Assembly: GCA_900541975.1 (NCBI GenBank)
Contig: UQLR01000013.1
Location: 9,786 to 73,785, forward strand
Length of the DNA: 64,000 bases
Direction: 5' to 3'
DNA from: an uncultured Oscillospiraceae bacterium
Lineage (GTDB): Bacteria; Bacillota; Clostridia; Oscillospirales; Acutalibacteraceae
This document shows positions 53,677 through 63,888 of the stretch, in pieces. Both the position numbers and the translations under genes were made by a program. Numbering within the stretch: the first letter of the stretch is position 1; every line of letters begins with the position of its first letter. Under the pieces are notes generated by a model, which searched no databases, had not been told where the DNA came from, and saw only the letters and a program-made list of their open reading frames with translations.

Positions 53677-54756
53677 ATGTATACGCTTAATAAAAAAATC
53701 CGTAATCTGGCGCCTTACCAGCCGCTTGCGGGTACATATAAAATTCGGCTTGATGCAAATGAATCTGCCTTTTCTCTGCCGGCCGAAATCGTCAGGCAGA
53801 TCCACGCGGCGATAGAAAAAGTTGATTTTAACCGCTATCCGGATCCCAATGCCACACAGCTATGCAACGCCTTTGCTGGTTTTTATGGAATTGACCCCGC
53901 CAGCGTAACGGCTGGGAATGGTTCGGATGAGCTGATCAGTATTCTTCTGTCTGCTTTTTTAATGAAAGGGGAAACGGTAATCACAACAGAACCGGATTTT
54001 TCCATGTACCGTTTTTATGCCTCTTTGTCGGAAGTGCAGTGTATTTGCGTACATAAGCAGGCGGATTTAACCATAGATATAAAAAAGGTGGCAGAAGCTG
54101 TGCGGCAGCATCACGCGGGAATGGTTATCTTTTCAAACCCCTGCAACCCCACATCCAAAGCGTTATGCGCACAAGACGTAGAAGCCTTAATTGCAGATTG
54201 TCCGCAGACGCTGGTGGTGCTGGACGAAGCATATATGGATTTTTGGGAGGAATCCCTGCTCAAAAAGGCCTGTTGCTATGAAAATTTGGTGATTCTGCGT
54301 ACAGCGTCCAAAGCAGTGGGAGCCGCGGCGCTCCGCCTGGGCTTTGCCGTGGCAGGCCCTGCAGTTACAAGAGCGCTCCGCGCGGTAAAATCTCCTTATA
54401 ACGTCAACGCTCTGTCCCAGGCGGCGGGTACAGTCTTATATCGTAACAGGGAATATCTTATGAATATGAAAAAAACGATTGTCACTTTGCGTACAAACCT
54501 GTATAATAGTCTTACAGGGCTTGCGGAAAAATATCCCGGAATATTTCAGGCTGTGGAAGGCTGTTCAAATTTTGTGCTGCTGAAAACATCCTGTGCGGAT
54601 CAGCTGCATGCTCATATGCTGCAAAACTCTGTTGCCATACGCAAGCTGGACGGCTATGTCCGCGTGACAACAGGAACGCAGATGGAAAATAAAGCATTTT
54701 TACAGCTGTTGGAGGCTTTTTTAGCCAAATGGCAGGAGAATGGTGCAATTGTCTGA
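53677..54756 (+). CDS. hisC: Histidinol-phosphate aminotransferase
   Basis: This 359-residue PLP enzyme makes histidinol phosphate. It has KIRLDANESAF, NGSDELISILLSAF, SNPCNPTSKAL and TASKAVGAAALRLGFAV with the PLP-binding Lys. It lies between hisD and hisB, an order common in Firmicutes. Confidence 0.94.
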   Translation: MYTLNKKIRNLAPYQPLAGTYKIRLDANESAFSLPAEIVRQIHAAIEKVDFNRYPDPNATQLCNAFAGFYGIDPASVTAGNGSDELISILLSAFLMKGETVITTEPDFSMYRFYASLSEVQCICVHKQADLTIDIKKVAEAVRQHHAGMVIFSNPCNPTSKALCAQDVEALIADCPQTLVVLDEAYMDFWEESLLKKACCYENLVILRTASKAVGAAALRLGFAVAGPAVTRALRAVKSPYNVNALSQAAGTVLYRNREYLMNMKKTIVTLRTNLYNSLTGLAEKYPGIFQAVEGCSNFVLLKTSCADQLHAHMLQNSVAIRKLDGYVRVTTGTQMENKAFLQLLEAFLAKWQENGAIV

Positions 54757-54773
54757 GTAAAAGGAGGCGCGCG

Positions 54774-55352
54774 GTGAGAAGCGCAAGTACAGAAAGAAGA
54801 ACAAAGGAAACAGAAATTTTTATAGCGCTGCATCTGGATGGGGGAGAGATATCTGTCCAGACCGGCATCGGTTTTTTTGACCACATGCTGACTGCCTTTG
54901 CCGTGCATGGTGCTTTTGGCCTGACGGTAAAGGCTTGTGGAGATCTGCAGGTGGATTGCCATCATACGGTGGAAGATACAGGAATTGTCTTGGGACAGAC
55001 GTTTGCAAAAGCGCTTACGGATAAGGCGGGGATTGCACGCTATGGCTCCTTTTATGTTCCTATGGACGAAGCGCTGGGCTTTGCAAGCGTGGATGTCAGC
55101 GGCAGGCCCTATCTGGTGTTTGACGCTGCGTTTCCACAGCCTGCGGCGAACAGTTTTGACTTTTGTATGGTTCAGGAATTTTTCCGGGCGTTTGCATTTC
55201 ACGCAGGGATTACGCTGCATATAAAAGCGCTGTATGGGAACAACAGCCACCATATTGCAGAAGCGTTGTTTAAGGCCTGTGCGCATGCCATGCGTTTTGC
55301 AGTTCAAAAAGATGGCCGGGCGCCGTTGTCGACGAAAGGTGCTTTTGATTGA
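54774..55352 (+). CDS. hisB: Imidazoleglycerol-phosphate dehydratase
   Basis: This 192-residue enzyme dehydrates IGP to imidazole acetol phosphate. It has TGIGFFDHMLTAFAVHG, DCHHTVEDTGIVLGQ and the second metal motif NNSHHIAEALFKA. It is the single-domain form without the phosphatase. The GTG at 54774 follows GGAGG; the hisC stop is 15 bases upstream. hisH would normally follow here but does not. Confidence 0.95.
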   Translation: MRSASTERRTKETEIFIALHLDGGEISVQTGIGFFDHMLTAFAVHGAFGLTVKACGDLQVDCHHTVEDTGIVLGQTFAKALTDKAGIARYGSFYVPMDEALGFASVDVSGRPYLVFDAAFPQPAANSFDFCMVQEFFRAFAFHAGITLHIKALYGNNSHHIAEALFKACAHAMRFAVQKDGRAPLSTKGAFD

Positions 55353-55408
55353 TGTAAGGCGGCGGCAGCTGCGCTTTGTTTTAATTGAGGATTCTGGAGG
55401 TAAGTCGA

Positions 55409-56137
55409 ATGTTTGTTATACCTGCAATAGATATTAAGGATGGGAGCTGTGTACGCCTGTTTATGGGCGATTACAGCACGGCTCATAAAGTAGCGGACGA
55501 CCCGGTCGCTGTGGCGGAAAGTTTTTATAAGCAGGGGGCGTCCTGGCTGCATATGGTCGACCTGGACGGCGCCAAAGACGGAAAAAGAAGCAATGCCGAC
55601 GTTATTTTACGTGTAAGAAGCGCAACGCCCATGCATATAGAGATTGGCGGTGGCATTCGTGATATGGAAGCCATAGATTTTTATATAAGCAATGGGATCG
55701 AAAGGGTTATCCTTGGTTCCGCCGCCGTTAAAAATCCGGAGTTTGTTAAAAAAGCAGTCGAAAAATATGGGGATAAGATTGCCGTCGGAATCGACGCTAA
55801 GGACGGTATGGTCTGCGCAGAGGGCTGGGTGGACCATTTACAGGTCGATTTTCTTACGCTTGCAAGGCAAATGGAAGCAATTGGAGTATCGAAAATTATT
55901 TTTACCGACATTTCCAAAGATGGAATGCTTTCCGGGCCAAACCTGAACCAGCTCGACGAGCTGAAAAGTGCCGTTTCCTGCGATGTGATCGCAAGTGGGG
56001 GGGTTGCAAACCTGAAGGATATTATTAATCTTGCAAAGTTTGATATTTACGGTGCAATTGTTGGAAAAGCCGTATATACGGGGGATTTGGACCTTGCCGC
56101 GGCAATTGAAGTTGGAAAGCGCGCAGACAACGATTGA
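55409..56137 (+). CDS. hisA: Phosphoribosylformimino-AICAR ribotide isomerase
   Basis: This 242-residue TIM barrel isomerises ProFAR to PRFAR. It has [17 protein letters not shown] (catalytic Asp), [26 protein letters not shown] and [16 protein letters not shown] is the substrate of HisF/HisH, which are absent from this operon. The ATG follows GGAGG. Confidence 0.95.
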   Translation: MFVIPAIDIKDGSCVRLFMGDYSTAHKVADDPVAVAESFYKQGASWLHMVDLDGAKDGKRSNADVILRVRSATPMHIEIGGGIRDMEAIDFYISNGIERVILGSAAVKNPEFVKKAVEKYGDKIAVGIDAKDGMVCAEGWVDHLQVDFLTLARQMEAIGVSKIIFTDISKDGMLSGPNLNQLDELKSAVSCDVIASGGVANLKDIINLAKFDIYGAIVGKAVYTGDLDLAAAIEVGKRADND

Positions 56138-56159
56138 GCAAATGAAAGGAAAGATAGGG

Positions 56160-56483
56160 ATGGATCTTGACCGTTTTTTTCAAAAAGCGCCGTTGCTTCC
56201 CGCTATTGTTCAGGAAAAATCCACCGGGCAGGTGCTTATGCTGGCGTATATGAATAAAGAATCCCTGCAAAAAACACTTGAAACCGGCTATACCTGGTTT
56301 TACAGCCGCTCCAGACAGGAGCTTTGGAACAAGGGGGCAACTTCAGGCCATTTGCAAAAAGTTTTGGAAATATATGGGGATTGTGACGACGATACGCTGC
56401 TTGTTTTGGTGGAGCAGACCGGGAACGCATGCCATACAGGCAGCCATTCCTGCTTTTTTAACCGTTTGGAACGACTGAAATAG
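56160..56483 (+). CDS. hisI: Phosphoribosyl-AMP cyclohydrolase
   Basis: This 107-residue single-domain enzyme opens the adenine ring of PR-AMP. It has [41 protein letters not shown] and GNACHTG with the zinc ligands. It begins 22 bases after hisA, where hisF would usually sit. The ATG at 56160 is preferred over 56142 for its AAAGGA site. Confidence 0.94.
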   Translation: MDLDRFFQKAPLLPAIVQEKSTGQVLMLAYMNKESLQKTLETGYTWFYSRSRQELWNKGATSGHLQKVLEIYGDCDDDTLLVLVEQTGNACHTGSHSCFFNRLERLK

Positions 56484-56547
56484 CGCAGCCTGGCATTTTG
56501 TCAAGACGGGATGAAGAAAATTTTTTATGAAAAAAGGAAGGATCAAA

Positions 56548-56877
56548 ATGTATGAACATGTGCTTGCAGACCTCTATAACACGGTACTGCAGAGAAGGGA
56601 AAATCCAACGGAGGGCTCTTACACCTGCTATTTGTTTGACAAGGGCCTGGACAAAATTTTAAAGAAATGCGGGGAAGAGTGCAGCGAAACCATTATTGCT
56701 GCCAAAAACGGCGATCCAAAAGAAACGGTATATGAAATTTCGGATTTAATGTATCATATCATGGTTTTAATGGTACAACAGGGGATTCCGCTTTCCGACG
56801 TTTTGCAGGAATTGGAAAGGCGCAGCGCGAAAACGGGGAATTTAAAAACATTTCATCAGGTCGATAAAAATACATAA
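56548..56877 (+). CDS. hisE: Phosphoribosyl-ATP diphosphatase
   Basis: This 109-residue MazG-like enzyme hydrolyses PR-ATP to PR-AMP. It has GEECSETIIAAKNGDP and EISDLMYHIMVLM, the helical metal-binding motifs. HisE is separate from HisI here. It is the last gene of the operon, followed by a terminator. Confidence 0.94.
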   Translation: MYEHVLADLYNTVLQRRENPTEGSYTCYLFDKGLDKILKKCGEECSETIIAAKNGDPKETVYEISDLMYHIMVLMVQQGIPLSDVLQELERRSAKTGNLKTFHQVDKNT

Positions 56878-56906
56878 TATAAACGCTGTGCGTTTTATAC
56901 ATTTTT

Positions 56907-56961
56907 AAATGGCTATGCTTGTCTATTTGTACCAAATAAATAAGCATGGCCATTTTTTTTT
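56907..56961 (+). terminator. Terminator of the histidine operon
   Basis: AAATGGCTATGCTT pairs with AAGCATGGCCATTT (one bulge or wobble), then a T-run. Confidence 0.8.
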
Positions 56962-56970
56962 GATTTTTAA

Positions 56971-56999
56971 TTGAATAAAAAACTTTCCACATATATAAT
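56971..56999 (+). promoter_or_regulatory. Promoter of the first GH13 family 28-like amylase
   Basis: TTGAAT (56971-56976), 17 bases, TATAAT (56994-56999). Confidence 0.7.
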
Positions 57000-57052
57000 A
57001 GTATTGCTGGATTGGAAGATTTTAAACAGCAAATGAAGTGGAGGTAAAAACA

Positions 57053-60013
57053 ATGATCAAAAAATCAGCAGTCAGTATCTTGCTTTCCGCTGTAATGCTG
57101 ATCAGTTGCCTTGTAATTCCCGTAACGGCAACGGCGGCAACAGATTCTGCAGAAACAGCGGCGGCGGACAATGCAACAGCCTATAATCTGGCGTCAGATG
57201 TGCAAAACGGAAATATTTTACATGCGTTCAACTGGCGTTTTACCGATGTATCCAGGTATATGAAGGAAATTGCACAGGCAGGCTTTACAAGTGTGCAGGT
57301 ATCGCCTGTACAGGGGAGCAAACCCACCATTAACGTGGCTACATATGCCTGTGACTGGATGTACTACTATCAGCCTATTAACTTTGAAATAGGCAATGGA
57401 CTGGGCACAAAGGAAGACTTCAGGCAAATGTGCGAAACGGCCGACGAATACGGCGTTAAAATTATCGTAGATATCGTTTCCAATCATATGGCGCAAGCGG
57501 ATTCCGGTGTTTCCGGTGCGCTGCACCCTGATATTATCAGTGATTTAAGAGACGACGAAACAGCCTGGCATGCAGAAACAAGCAGTACGTCTGATTCCAG
57601 CCGCCAGAGTATGACGCAAAGGCTGCTGGGCGGGTTGCCTGACCTGAACACAGGCAGCGAAAAGGTACAGAACTATGTTAAGGCTCTTTTGAAAGAATGC
57701 ATAGATTATGGCGCGGACGGGTTCCGTTTTGATGCGGCAAAGCATATTGAGCTTCCCAGCGACGATGCATCGTTTGCAAGTGATTTCTGGCCCAATGTTA
57801 CCTCCTATGCCAGATCCCTGAAGCCGGATATTTATATTTACGGCGAAGCGCTTGCGCCGCTTGGGACAGATACCGAAAACTATTTACAGTATATGAACCT
57901 GACCGACAGCGGTTACGGCAACAAGATCCGCAGCGTTATCAAGGGAACATCTGCAACTTCCACGCTTGGAAGCTATAACCTGTCCGGTGCAGATGCTGAC
58001 CAGCTTGTTGTATGGATTGAATCACACGACAATTTTGCAGACGGTACGTCCAAAAACCTGACAGATGAACAGCTGTTGCTGGGCTGGGGCATTATCGGCG
58101 CAAGAGAAGGCGCGGCGGCGCTTTATCTTTGCCGGCCTGAGCATAACACCAAGGGCGTTGCCTATGACGAACTGATCGGGGGCCCCGGTTACAGGCTTTG
58201 GGAGAATGAAACGGTAGCTCAGATTAACCAGTTCCGCAATGCTTTTGAAGGCCAAGGCGAAACAGTGGCTTCCAGTGGTTCTCAGTTTTATGTACAGCGC
58301 GGCACTTCCGGTATGGTAATTGTTAACCTTGCAAAGGAAGATGCGGCCATCAACTACACAACAACCATGCAAGACGGTACATATACCGACCAGATATCCG
58401 GTAATACGTTTACGGTAACGGGCGGCCAGCTTACGGGTACAGTGGGAGCAAGAAGCGTAGCCGTTATTTATAATAAAGACAAATTTACGCCTGCAGCAAA
58501 TGTTCAGTTTAACGGAGAAGCAGTCGACAGTGGCTCTGTTATGCACTTTGCAGGGGATACGGCAAAAATTGACGTTACACTGGAAAACGCGCAGTCCTTT
58601 ACCTATGCAGTAGGTAGCGCAGCCCCGGTGGAGGTTACAGGAAACGGTTCTTTTACAATTGGCAGCGGAATTGATTACAATACAGAGATCCCTGTTACCA
58701 TTACCGCTTCAAATGCAGATTATACAACCTCCACGACTTATCATATTGTAAAAAAAGATCCTAACGCCAAGGTCGTTGCGTATTTCAATATTTCCGGTAA
58801 TGAAAGCTGGATTGACGACAGCGGTATTTACTGCTATGCCAAGGATGAAAACGGCAACGAGCTTGTGGAATATCCCGGCTATGAAATGGTGCAGGTCAAG
58901 GGCACGGATTATTATAAGGCTGAAATCCCCGGCGTTACAAAGGCGATTGTAAAATTCAATGAAGGTCCTGTTTCCACAGGCCTTGACGGAAGGACCATCC
59001 CGCCTACAGTTGTCAATTACGGCAGTGCTGAAGTTGCAGAAAACCGCGAAGCCGGCGGCTTTGAAATTATCGGCGCCATGATGTGGGAAGACGGAGTATG
59101 GCAGGACTGCGTCAATGAGCCGCAAAGCGGCGACAGAACGGAATGCACCCCATATGCGCTAGGTGATGTAGACGGCGACGGTAAGCTGCAGGTTAAGGAT
59201 GTGCTTGCAATTCAAAAGCATGTTGCAAAGGTTGAACAGCTTACAGAAAAAGGCCAGTTGGCAGCGGACATCAACGGCGATAAAACAATTGATATGGAAG
59301 ATGTCCTTCCGCTGCAGAAATATATAGCCGCCATGCAGGTTGACTATCCCATCGGCGAACCTGTTGAAGAAGAAGTAGGCGAATATACAATCTATTTTAA
59401 CAACTATAAAGGTTGGGAGCAGGTATATGCCTATTATTGGGAAAACCAGGGCGGTACCTCTGTGGCCTGGCCAGGCGTAGAGCTAACGGAAAAAGTTAGC
59501 GACGCCGTTTATAAGCTTACTTTGCCGGCCGACCAGAACGCCATTATTTTTAATAACGGTTCAAACGGCGGCCAGCAGTCTAACGATATTATTGTAACGC
59601 CGGAAAACTACGATAAAATGGTTACTTGCGCGTTTAATGAAGACGGCAGCTACGGCATCTGGAGTGAGCCGGATGTTTTCCCGGAAATTCCAGACCTGAG
59701 AGAAACCATTTATTTTGAAAACACCACAAATTGGTCAGAGGTTGCCTGTTATGCTTACAAGAGCGGGTCCGGCCAGAACAACGGCGCATGGCCGGGAGAG
59801 GTTATGACGCTTGTTGGAACCAATGCGGCAGGTAATGAGGTTTACTCTGTGAAAATTGAAAAAGACACTTACGACAGGCTTATTTTCAACAACAATAACG
59901 GCGGCCGACAATCAGCGGATATAGAAGAAGTTGTATACGGTGGCATTTATACGCCTGTGTCAACCTCTGGAAAATTTACCTGCACGGTTCAGGAATATAC
60001 AGGTTTAGAATAA
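57053..60013 (+). CDS. Amylosome-type alpha-amylase: GH13 family 28-like, internal dockerin, two CBM26-like modules
   Basis: This 986-residue secreted enzyme begins with a signal peptide (about 1-30). The GH13 domain (about 40-440) resembles Bacillus AmyE: DIVSNHMA, DGFRFDAAKHIE with the nucleophile Asp, YIYGEAL with the acid/base Glu and VWIESHDNF. A C domain, an Ig-like domain and an uncharacterised module (KFNEGPVSTGLDGRTIPPTV) follow. The dockerin is internal, about residue 700-770 (LGDVDGDGKLQVKDV). Two CBM26-like modules close the protein (YYWENQGGTSVAWPGVEL and CYAYKSGSGQNNGAWPGEVM). The ATG follows GGAGGT. It is probably part of a cohesin-dockerin starch complex. Confidence 0.9.
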   Translation: MIKKSAVSILLSAVMLISCLVIPVTATAATDSAETAAADNATAYNLASDVQNGNILHAFNWRFTDVSRYMKEIAQAGFTSVQVSPVQGSKPTINVATYACDWMYYYQPINFEIGNGLGTKEDFRQMCETADEYGVKIIVDIVSNHMAQADSGVSGALHPDIISDLRDDETAWHAETSSTSDSSRQSMTQRLLGGLPDLNTGSEKVQNYVKALLKECIDYGADGFRFDAAKHIELPSDDASFASDFWPNVTSYARSLKPDIYIYGEALAPLGTDTENYLQYMNLTDSGYGNKIRSVIKGTSATSTLGSYNLSGADADQLVVWIESHDNFADGTSKNLTDEQLLLGWGIIGAREGAAALYLCRPEHNTKGVAYDELIGGPGYRLWENETVAQINQFRNAFEGQGETVASSGSQFYVQRGTSGMVIVNLAKEDAAINYTTTMQDGTYTDQISGNTFTVTGGQLTGTVGARSVAVIYNKDKFTPAANVQFNGEAVDSGSVMHFAGDTAKIDVTLENAQSFTYAVGSAAPVEVTGNGSFTIGSGIDYNTEIPVTITASNADYTTSTTYHIVKKDPNAKVVAYFNISGNESWIDDSGIYCYAKDENGNELVEYPGYEMVQVKGTDYYKAEIPGVTKAIVKFNEGPVSTGLDGRTIPPTVVNYGSAEVAENREAGGFEIIGAMMWEDGVWQDCVNEPQSGDRTECTPYALGDVDGDGKLQVKDVLAIQKHVAKVEQLTEKGQLAADINGDKTIDMEDVLPLQKYIAAMQVDYPIGEPVEEEVGEYTIYFNNYKGWEQVYAYYWENQGGTSVAWPGVELTEKVSDAVYKLTLPADQNAIIFNNGSNGGQQSNDIIVTPENYDKMVTCAFNEDGSYGIWSEPDVFPEIPDLRETIYFENTTNWSEVACYAYKSGSGQNNGAWPGEVMTLVGTNAAGNEVYSVKIEKDTYDRLIFNNNNGGRQSADIEEVVYGGIYTPVSTSGKFTCTVQEYTGLE

Positions 60014-60344
60014 AACGGTATATCTGTTATAATAATACGGTATGGTAAAATCAACTTACAGGGCGATTCTTTTATGGAATCGCCCTGTTTTTGTGTAATG
60101 AAGTATAAATTGCATGAGCATTTAAAAAATATAATAATTACAAATTCTAACAGGAAAAATGCCTGTATTGGATTATAGCCTTCTAAAAATAAGTGATTCT
60201 ACACAAAAAAAATTATTTAATATGTTTATTTCTACAAAACAGGGATCAAAATGACTATTTCGCACCTGATTCATTGCAGCCTTTTTTTGACAGGCGTATA
60301 ATTTATATATGTCAACCATCAAATTTATAGGAGGAACAGTGAAC
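60014..60344 (+). other. Intergenic region between the two amylases
   Basis: It holds the terminator hairpin at 60058-60094 and an AT-rich leader. TTGACA (about 60287) and TATAAT (about 60297) lie too close together to be one promoter, so the start site of the second amylase is unclear. Confidence 0.4.
60058..60094 (+). terminator. Terminator after the first GH13 family 28-like amylase
   Basis: ACAGGGCGATTC pairs with GAATCGCCCTGT, followed by TTTTTG. Confidence 0.85.
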
Positions 60345-63300
60345 ATGAAACGAAAAAAATCAGCCATCAGCATATTGCTGGCGGCGGCAATGCTGATCGG
60401 GTGCCTGTGCATATCTGCGGCCCCAGCTGCAGCAGTGCAGGACAATACACGGATTCTTGGTACTGGCAACGCTACAGCATACAATTTGCCGGACAATATT
60501 CAGGACGGTAATATTTTTCATGCATTTACCTGGCGTTTTACAGATGTTACGAAATATATTAAAGAAATTGCCTCACAGGGTTTTGGCGCAGTACAGGTGT
60601 CGCCCGTACAGGGTACCGCAGTTGCAGAAACAGATAATGCGGCTTCCTATATGATTGACTGGTGGAAATACTACCAACCTGTCAATTTTTCCATAGGGAA
60701 TGGCCTGGGGACCAAGGAAGATTTTACACAAATGTGCCAGGTAGCAGAAGAGTACGGTATTAAGATCATTGTGGATGTTGTCGCGAACCATATGGCGCAG
60801 GGCAGCGGCGGCACGCTTTATTCCAAGTCTGAACAGATTCCTGCGGATCTGCGGGATGACCCAAGCTGCTGGCACTCGGTCAGGGAAATGGTCAGCGACG
60901 GCAGTCGGTATGATATGACGCAGAAATCGCTAAACGGGCTGCCGGATTTAAATACAGCAAGCCCCAAGGTACAAAGTTATGTGAAAAATCTGTTGAAGGA
61001 ATGTATTGAAGCTGGCGCGGACGGTTTTCGTTTTGACGCGGCAAAGCATATTGAATTGCCCGCTTCCATAGACGGCGCTTCAGGCAGCGATTTCTGGCCC
61101 AATATTACAAGCTATGCAAAATCTCTCAAGCCGGATGTATATCTTTACGGCGAAATCCTTAATACGGCCGGGACGAGCTATTCCAACTATACGCAATACA
61201 TCAAAATTACAGACAGCGGCCAGGGCAGTGATATTAGATCGGCTATCAAATCCAACAATTCTAGCACGTCGCTTGTTGCATATAACTGTTCGGGCGCTTC
61301 TGCAGGCGATCTTGTCACCTGGGTAGAATCGCACGACAACTTCTGTGATAAGACCTCTACCAACCTTACCCATCAGCAGTTGTTGCTCGGTTGGGGTGTT
61401 GCAGGCGCCAGAAAGGACGCCGCAGCGTTATATTTCTGCCGTCCGGAGCACGAGCGCGTTTCCAGCGCAGGTTTTATTGATTATGACGAGATGATCGGCG
61501 GTCCCGGCAGCACGCTTTGGCAAGATAAAACAGTTGGCGAGGTTAACAAATTCCGCAACTGTTTTGCAGGACAAAGCGAAACGGTTGCCTCTTCCGGTTC
61601 TCAGTTTTATGTCCAGCGCGGTACTTCCGGCATGGTGATCACGAACTTTTCATCCGGCGCGGCTTCCATCAATTATTCTACCTCTATGGCGGACGGAACC
61701 TATAAAGACCAGGTCAGCGGCAATACGTTTACGGTTTCCGGCGGCAGGCTTACAGGCTCTGTACCGGCAAAAGCCGTTGCAGTTATCTATAACAAAACAG
61801 AAACCACACCGTCTGTACAGCTTGCTTTAAATGGACAAACCGTTACAGCCGATACCACCACTTTTACAGGAAAAACAACAGGCTATTACACCAACAACCA
61901 TAACTTTACAACTGATACCGCAACACTTGCGTTTACACTGGAGGATGCTGTTTCCGGCACATATTCCATTGATGGAGGTGCGCCCGTATCCTTTACCGGG
62001 GCTGAAACCATAACAATTGGAAACGGCGTTGCATCCAACACGGCTATTTCTGTTGCGGTAACGGCTACAGACGGTGTCAGAACGACAGAGGAAATCTACC
62101 AGTTTGTAAAGAAACTTCCGTCGGAAAAGCTGGTGGCATATTTTGATGCCACCGGTTATGAAACCTGGAGCAATTACTGCTGCTTTGTCAAAGATGTGAA
62201 TGGAAATGCAATCGGCGCGTACCCGGGCATTACCATGACAAATGTGGAAGGAAATATTTATAAAGCAGAAATTACCGGCGTTACGGGGGCCTGTTATGTA
62301 AAATTTAATGAAGGCCAGGTTTCAACCGGCCTTGACGGAAGAACGATTCCGCCTACTGTTATTAATTATGGTACGGCTGCAAATGCTGCAAACCGTGAAA
62401 AGGGAGGATTTCTACTCAACGGTTCCATGATTTGGCAAAATGGCGAGTGGAAGGACTACGGTTATAAAACGTCCGGTTCTCCAGTTGGACCCACAAACCC
62501 TTCCAGGCCAACGGAAGATCCCCAGCCGCAGGAACAGTATATGCTGGGCGATGCGGACAATGACGGCCAGATCAAAGTGGCCGATGCGCTCCTGATACAA
62601 AGATATATTGCCAACATGCAGCAGATGCAGGGGAAGGCGCTTCTTGCAGCGGATGTTACGCAAAACAATAAAATAGAAACGGCCGACGTTTTGGAAATTC
62701 AAAAATATGTTGCCGGTATGTTTACAAAATATGAAATAGGGAAGTACTTTGGTACAGATACCCCAACGCCAACAAACCCCACTGCGCCGACAGTACCGAC
62801 AACACCCACATCCTCTACTGACCCGGCGGATACCATTACGCTTGCCCTCAATCAACCGCAGGGCTGGGGCTCTGACATTTATGCATATCTGTATAATGAA
62901 AGCGGTGAGGAAAACGCGGCATGGCCCGGCCAGGCAATGGAAGGCAGCGGCACAACGTACAAAATTACCATTCCGGCAACAGCGGGCTATACAAAGGTTA
63001 TTTTCAGCGATACGCCAATGAACGGAACAGACGAAGGCGGTAATCCGTATACGGCGGTGCGCATGCAGTCGCCCTCTATGGATGTAAGCGGCAGCCGTGT
63101 ATATGATATAAAAATGATTACCGTTACGGCAAACAATCTTGGATTTACGCCGACCCATTGCTATTGCTACAATCCAAGTGAAGACCAATTTGCAGAAACC
63201 GGAAAGTGGCCTGGCTTGGAAGTATCCGGCAATTCTATTTTGATTCCGGAGGGCGTTTATACAAAGGCAATTTTCAACAATGGCACACAGCAGCAGGAAA

Positions 63301-63683
63301 TCGCTATTTCAGGCGGCACTATACCGCCTGATCCGCAGCCCGGCGGCACAATTACGGTTTATTTCTCCAACGGCCTGTACTGGGACAATGTTTATCTGTA
63401 TGCATGGCGCTCCGCAGATGAACACAAAAATGGCGAGTGGCCCGGTCTGCCAATGGAATCTGTAGGTAAAAATGAATATGGCGAAACAATTTATAAGGCA
63501 GAGATTGATCCGGAAGAATTTGACTCTATTATTTTTAATAATGGAAACGGAGTACAGACACAGGATATTGCAATTTCAGCTGATTCAAATAATATGGGGT
63601 ATTACTGCGACACGTCCAGCCAGGATGCACAGGGGCATTATGCATATGGAACCTACCTGTTTGACCCTTCTTATATCGTCTGA
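60345..63683 (+). CDS. Amylosome-type alpha-amylase: GH13 family 28-like, internal dockerin, three CBM26-like modules
   Basis: This 1112-residue paralogue of the preceding amylase has a signal peptide (about 1-33). The GH13 catalytic domain carries DVVANHMAQ, DGFRFDAAKHIE, YLYGEIL and TWVESHDNF. An Ig-like domain (GTYSIDGGAPVSFTG), a module like that in its neighbour (KFNEGQVSTGLDGRTIPPTV) and an internal dockerin (LGDADNDGQIKVADA, ADVTQNNKIETADV) follow. After a PT-rich linker come three CBM26-like modules (YAYLYNESGEENAAWPGQAM, CYCYNPSEDQFAETGKWPG, YLYAWRSADEHKNGEWPG). The ATG at 60345 is ten bases from AGGAGG; GTG at 60339 is an alternative. The extra binding module should favour granular starch. 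Confidence 0.9.
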   Translation: MKRKKSAISILLAAAMLIGCLCISAAPAAAVQDNTRILGTGNATAYNLPDNIQDGNIFHAFTWRFTDVTKYIKEIASQGFGAVQVSPVQGTAVAETDNAASYMIDWWKYYQPVNFSIGNGLGTKEDFTQMCQVAEEYGIKIIVDVVANHMAQGSGGTLYSKSEQIPADLRDDPSCWHSVREMVSDGSRYDMTQKSLNGLPDLNTASPKVQSYVKNLLKECIEAGADGFRFDAAKHIELPASIDGASGSDFWPNITSYAKSLKPDVYLYGEILNTAGTSYSNYTQYIKITDSGQGSDIRSAIKSNNSSTSLVAYNCSGASAGDLVTWVESHDNFCDKTSTNLTHQQLLLGWGVAGARKDAAALYFCRPEHERVSSAGFIDYDEMIGGPGSTLWQDKTVGEVNKFRNCFAGQSETVASSGSQFYVQRGTSGMVITNFSSGAASINYSTSMADGTYKDQVSGNTFTVSGGRLTGSVPAKAVAVIYNKTETTPSVQLALNGQTVTADTTTFTGKTTGYYTNNHNFTTDTATLAFTLEDAVSGTYSIDGGAPVSFTGAETITIGNGVASNTAISVAVTATDGVRTTEEIYQFVKKLPSEKLVAYFDATGYETWSNYCCFVKDVNGNAIGAYPGITMTNVEGNIYKAEITGVTGACYVKFNEGQVSTGLDGRTIPPTVINYGTAANAANREKGGFLLNGSMIWQNGEWKDYGYKTSGSPVGPTNPSRPTEDPQPQEQYMLGDADNDGQIKVADALLIQRYIANMQQMQGKALLAADVTQNNKIETADVLEIQKYVAGMFTKYEIGKYFGTDTPTPTNPTAPTVPTTPTSSTDPADTITLALNQPQGWGSDIYAYLYNESGEENAAWPGQAMEGSGTTYKITIPATAGYTKVIFSDTPMNGTDEGGNPYTAVRMQSPSMDVSGSRVYDIKMITVTANNLGFTPTHCYCYNPSEDQFAETGKWPGLEVSGNSILIPEGVYTKAIFNNGTQQQEIAISGGTIPPDPQPGGTITVYFSNGLYWDNVYLYAWRSADEHKNGEWPGLPMESVGKNEYGETIYKAEIDPEEFDSIIFNNGNGVQTQDIAISADSNNMGYYCDTSSQDAQGHYAYGTYLFDPSYIV

Positions 63684-63702
63684 AAAATAAAGTTGTATTT
63701 AT

Positions 63703-63735
63703 AAAGCGGCCGTCCTCTTGAGACGGCCGTTTCTT
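63703..63735 (+). terminator. Terminator after the second GH13 family 28-like amylase
   Basis: CGGCCGTC pairs with GACGGCCG, flanked by AAAG and TTTCTT. Confidence 0.7.
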
Positions 63736-63888
63736 ACTGCGCATTTTAAAATGTGAAAAACAGTCACGAAAATAAACAGAATAAAAATAAATTTGTAGAA
63801 AATCAAAAATAATTTTATTTATTATAAACAACTTATATGTTGTATTTTTATATAGACCTACAAAATTAATAATAACAATTAAAAAGAT
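63736..63888. other. AT-rich spacer at the right end
   Basis: No gene seen. Very AT-rich sequence between the amylase terminator and the mutase fragment, unlike the GC content of the amylase region. Confidence 0.4.

Noticed and set aside
60286..60302. TTGACA and TATAAT as the promoter of the second amylase
   Set aside because: Only 4 bases separate the two boxes, far too short for a sigma-70 promoter.
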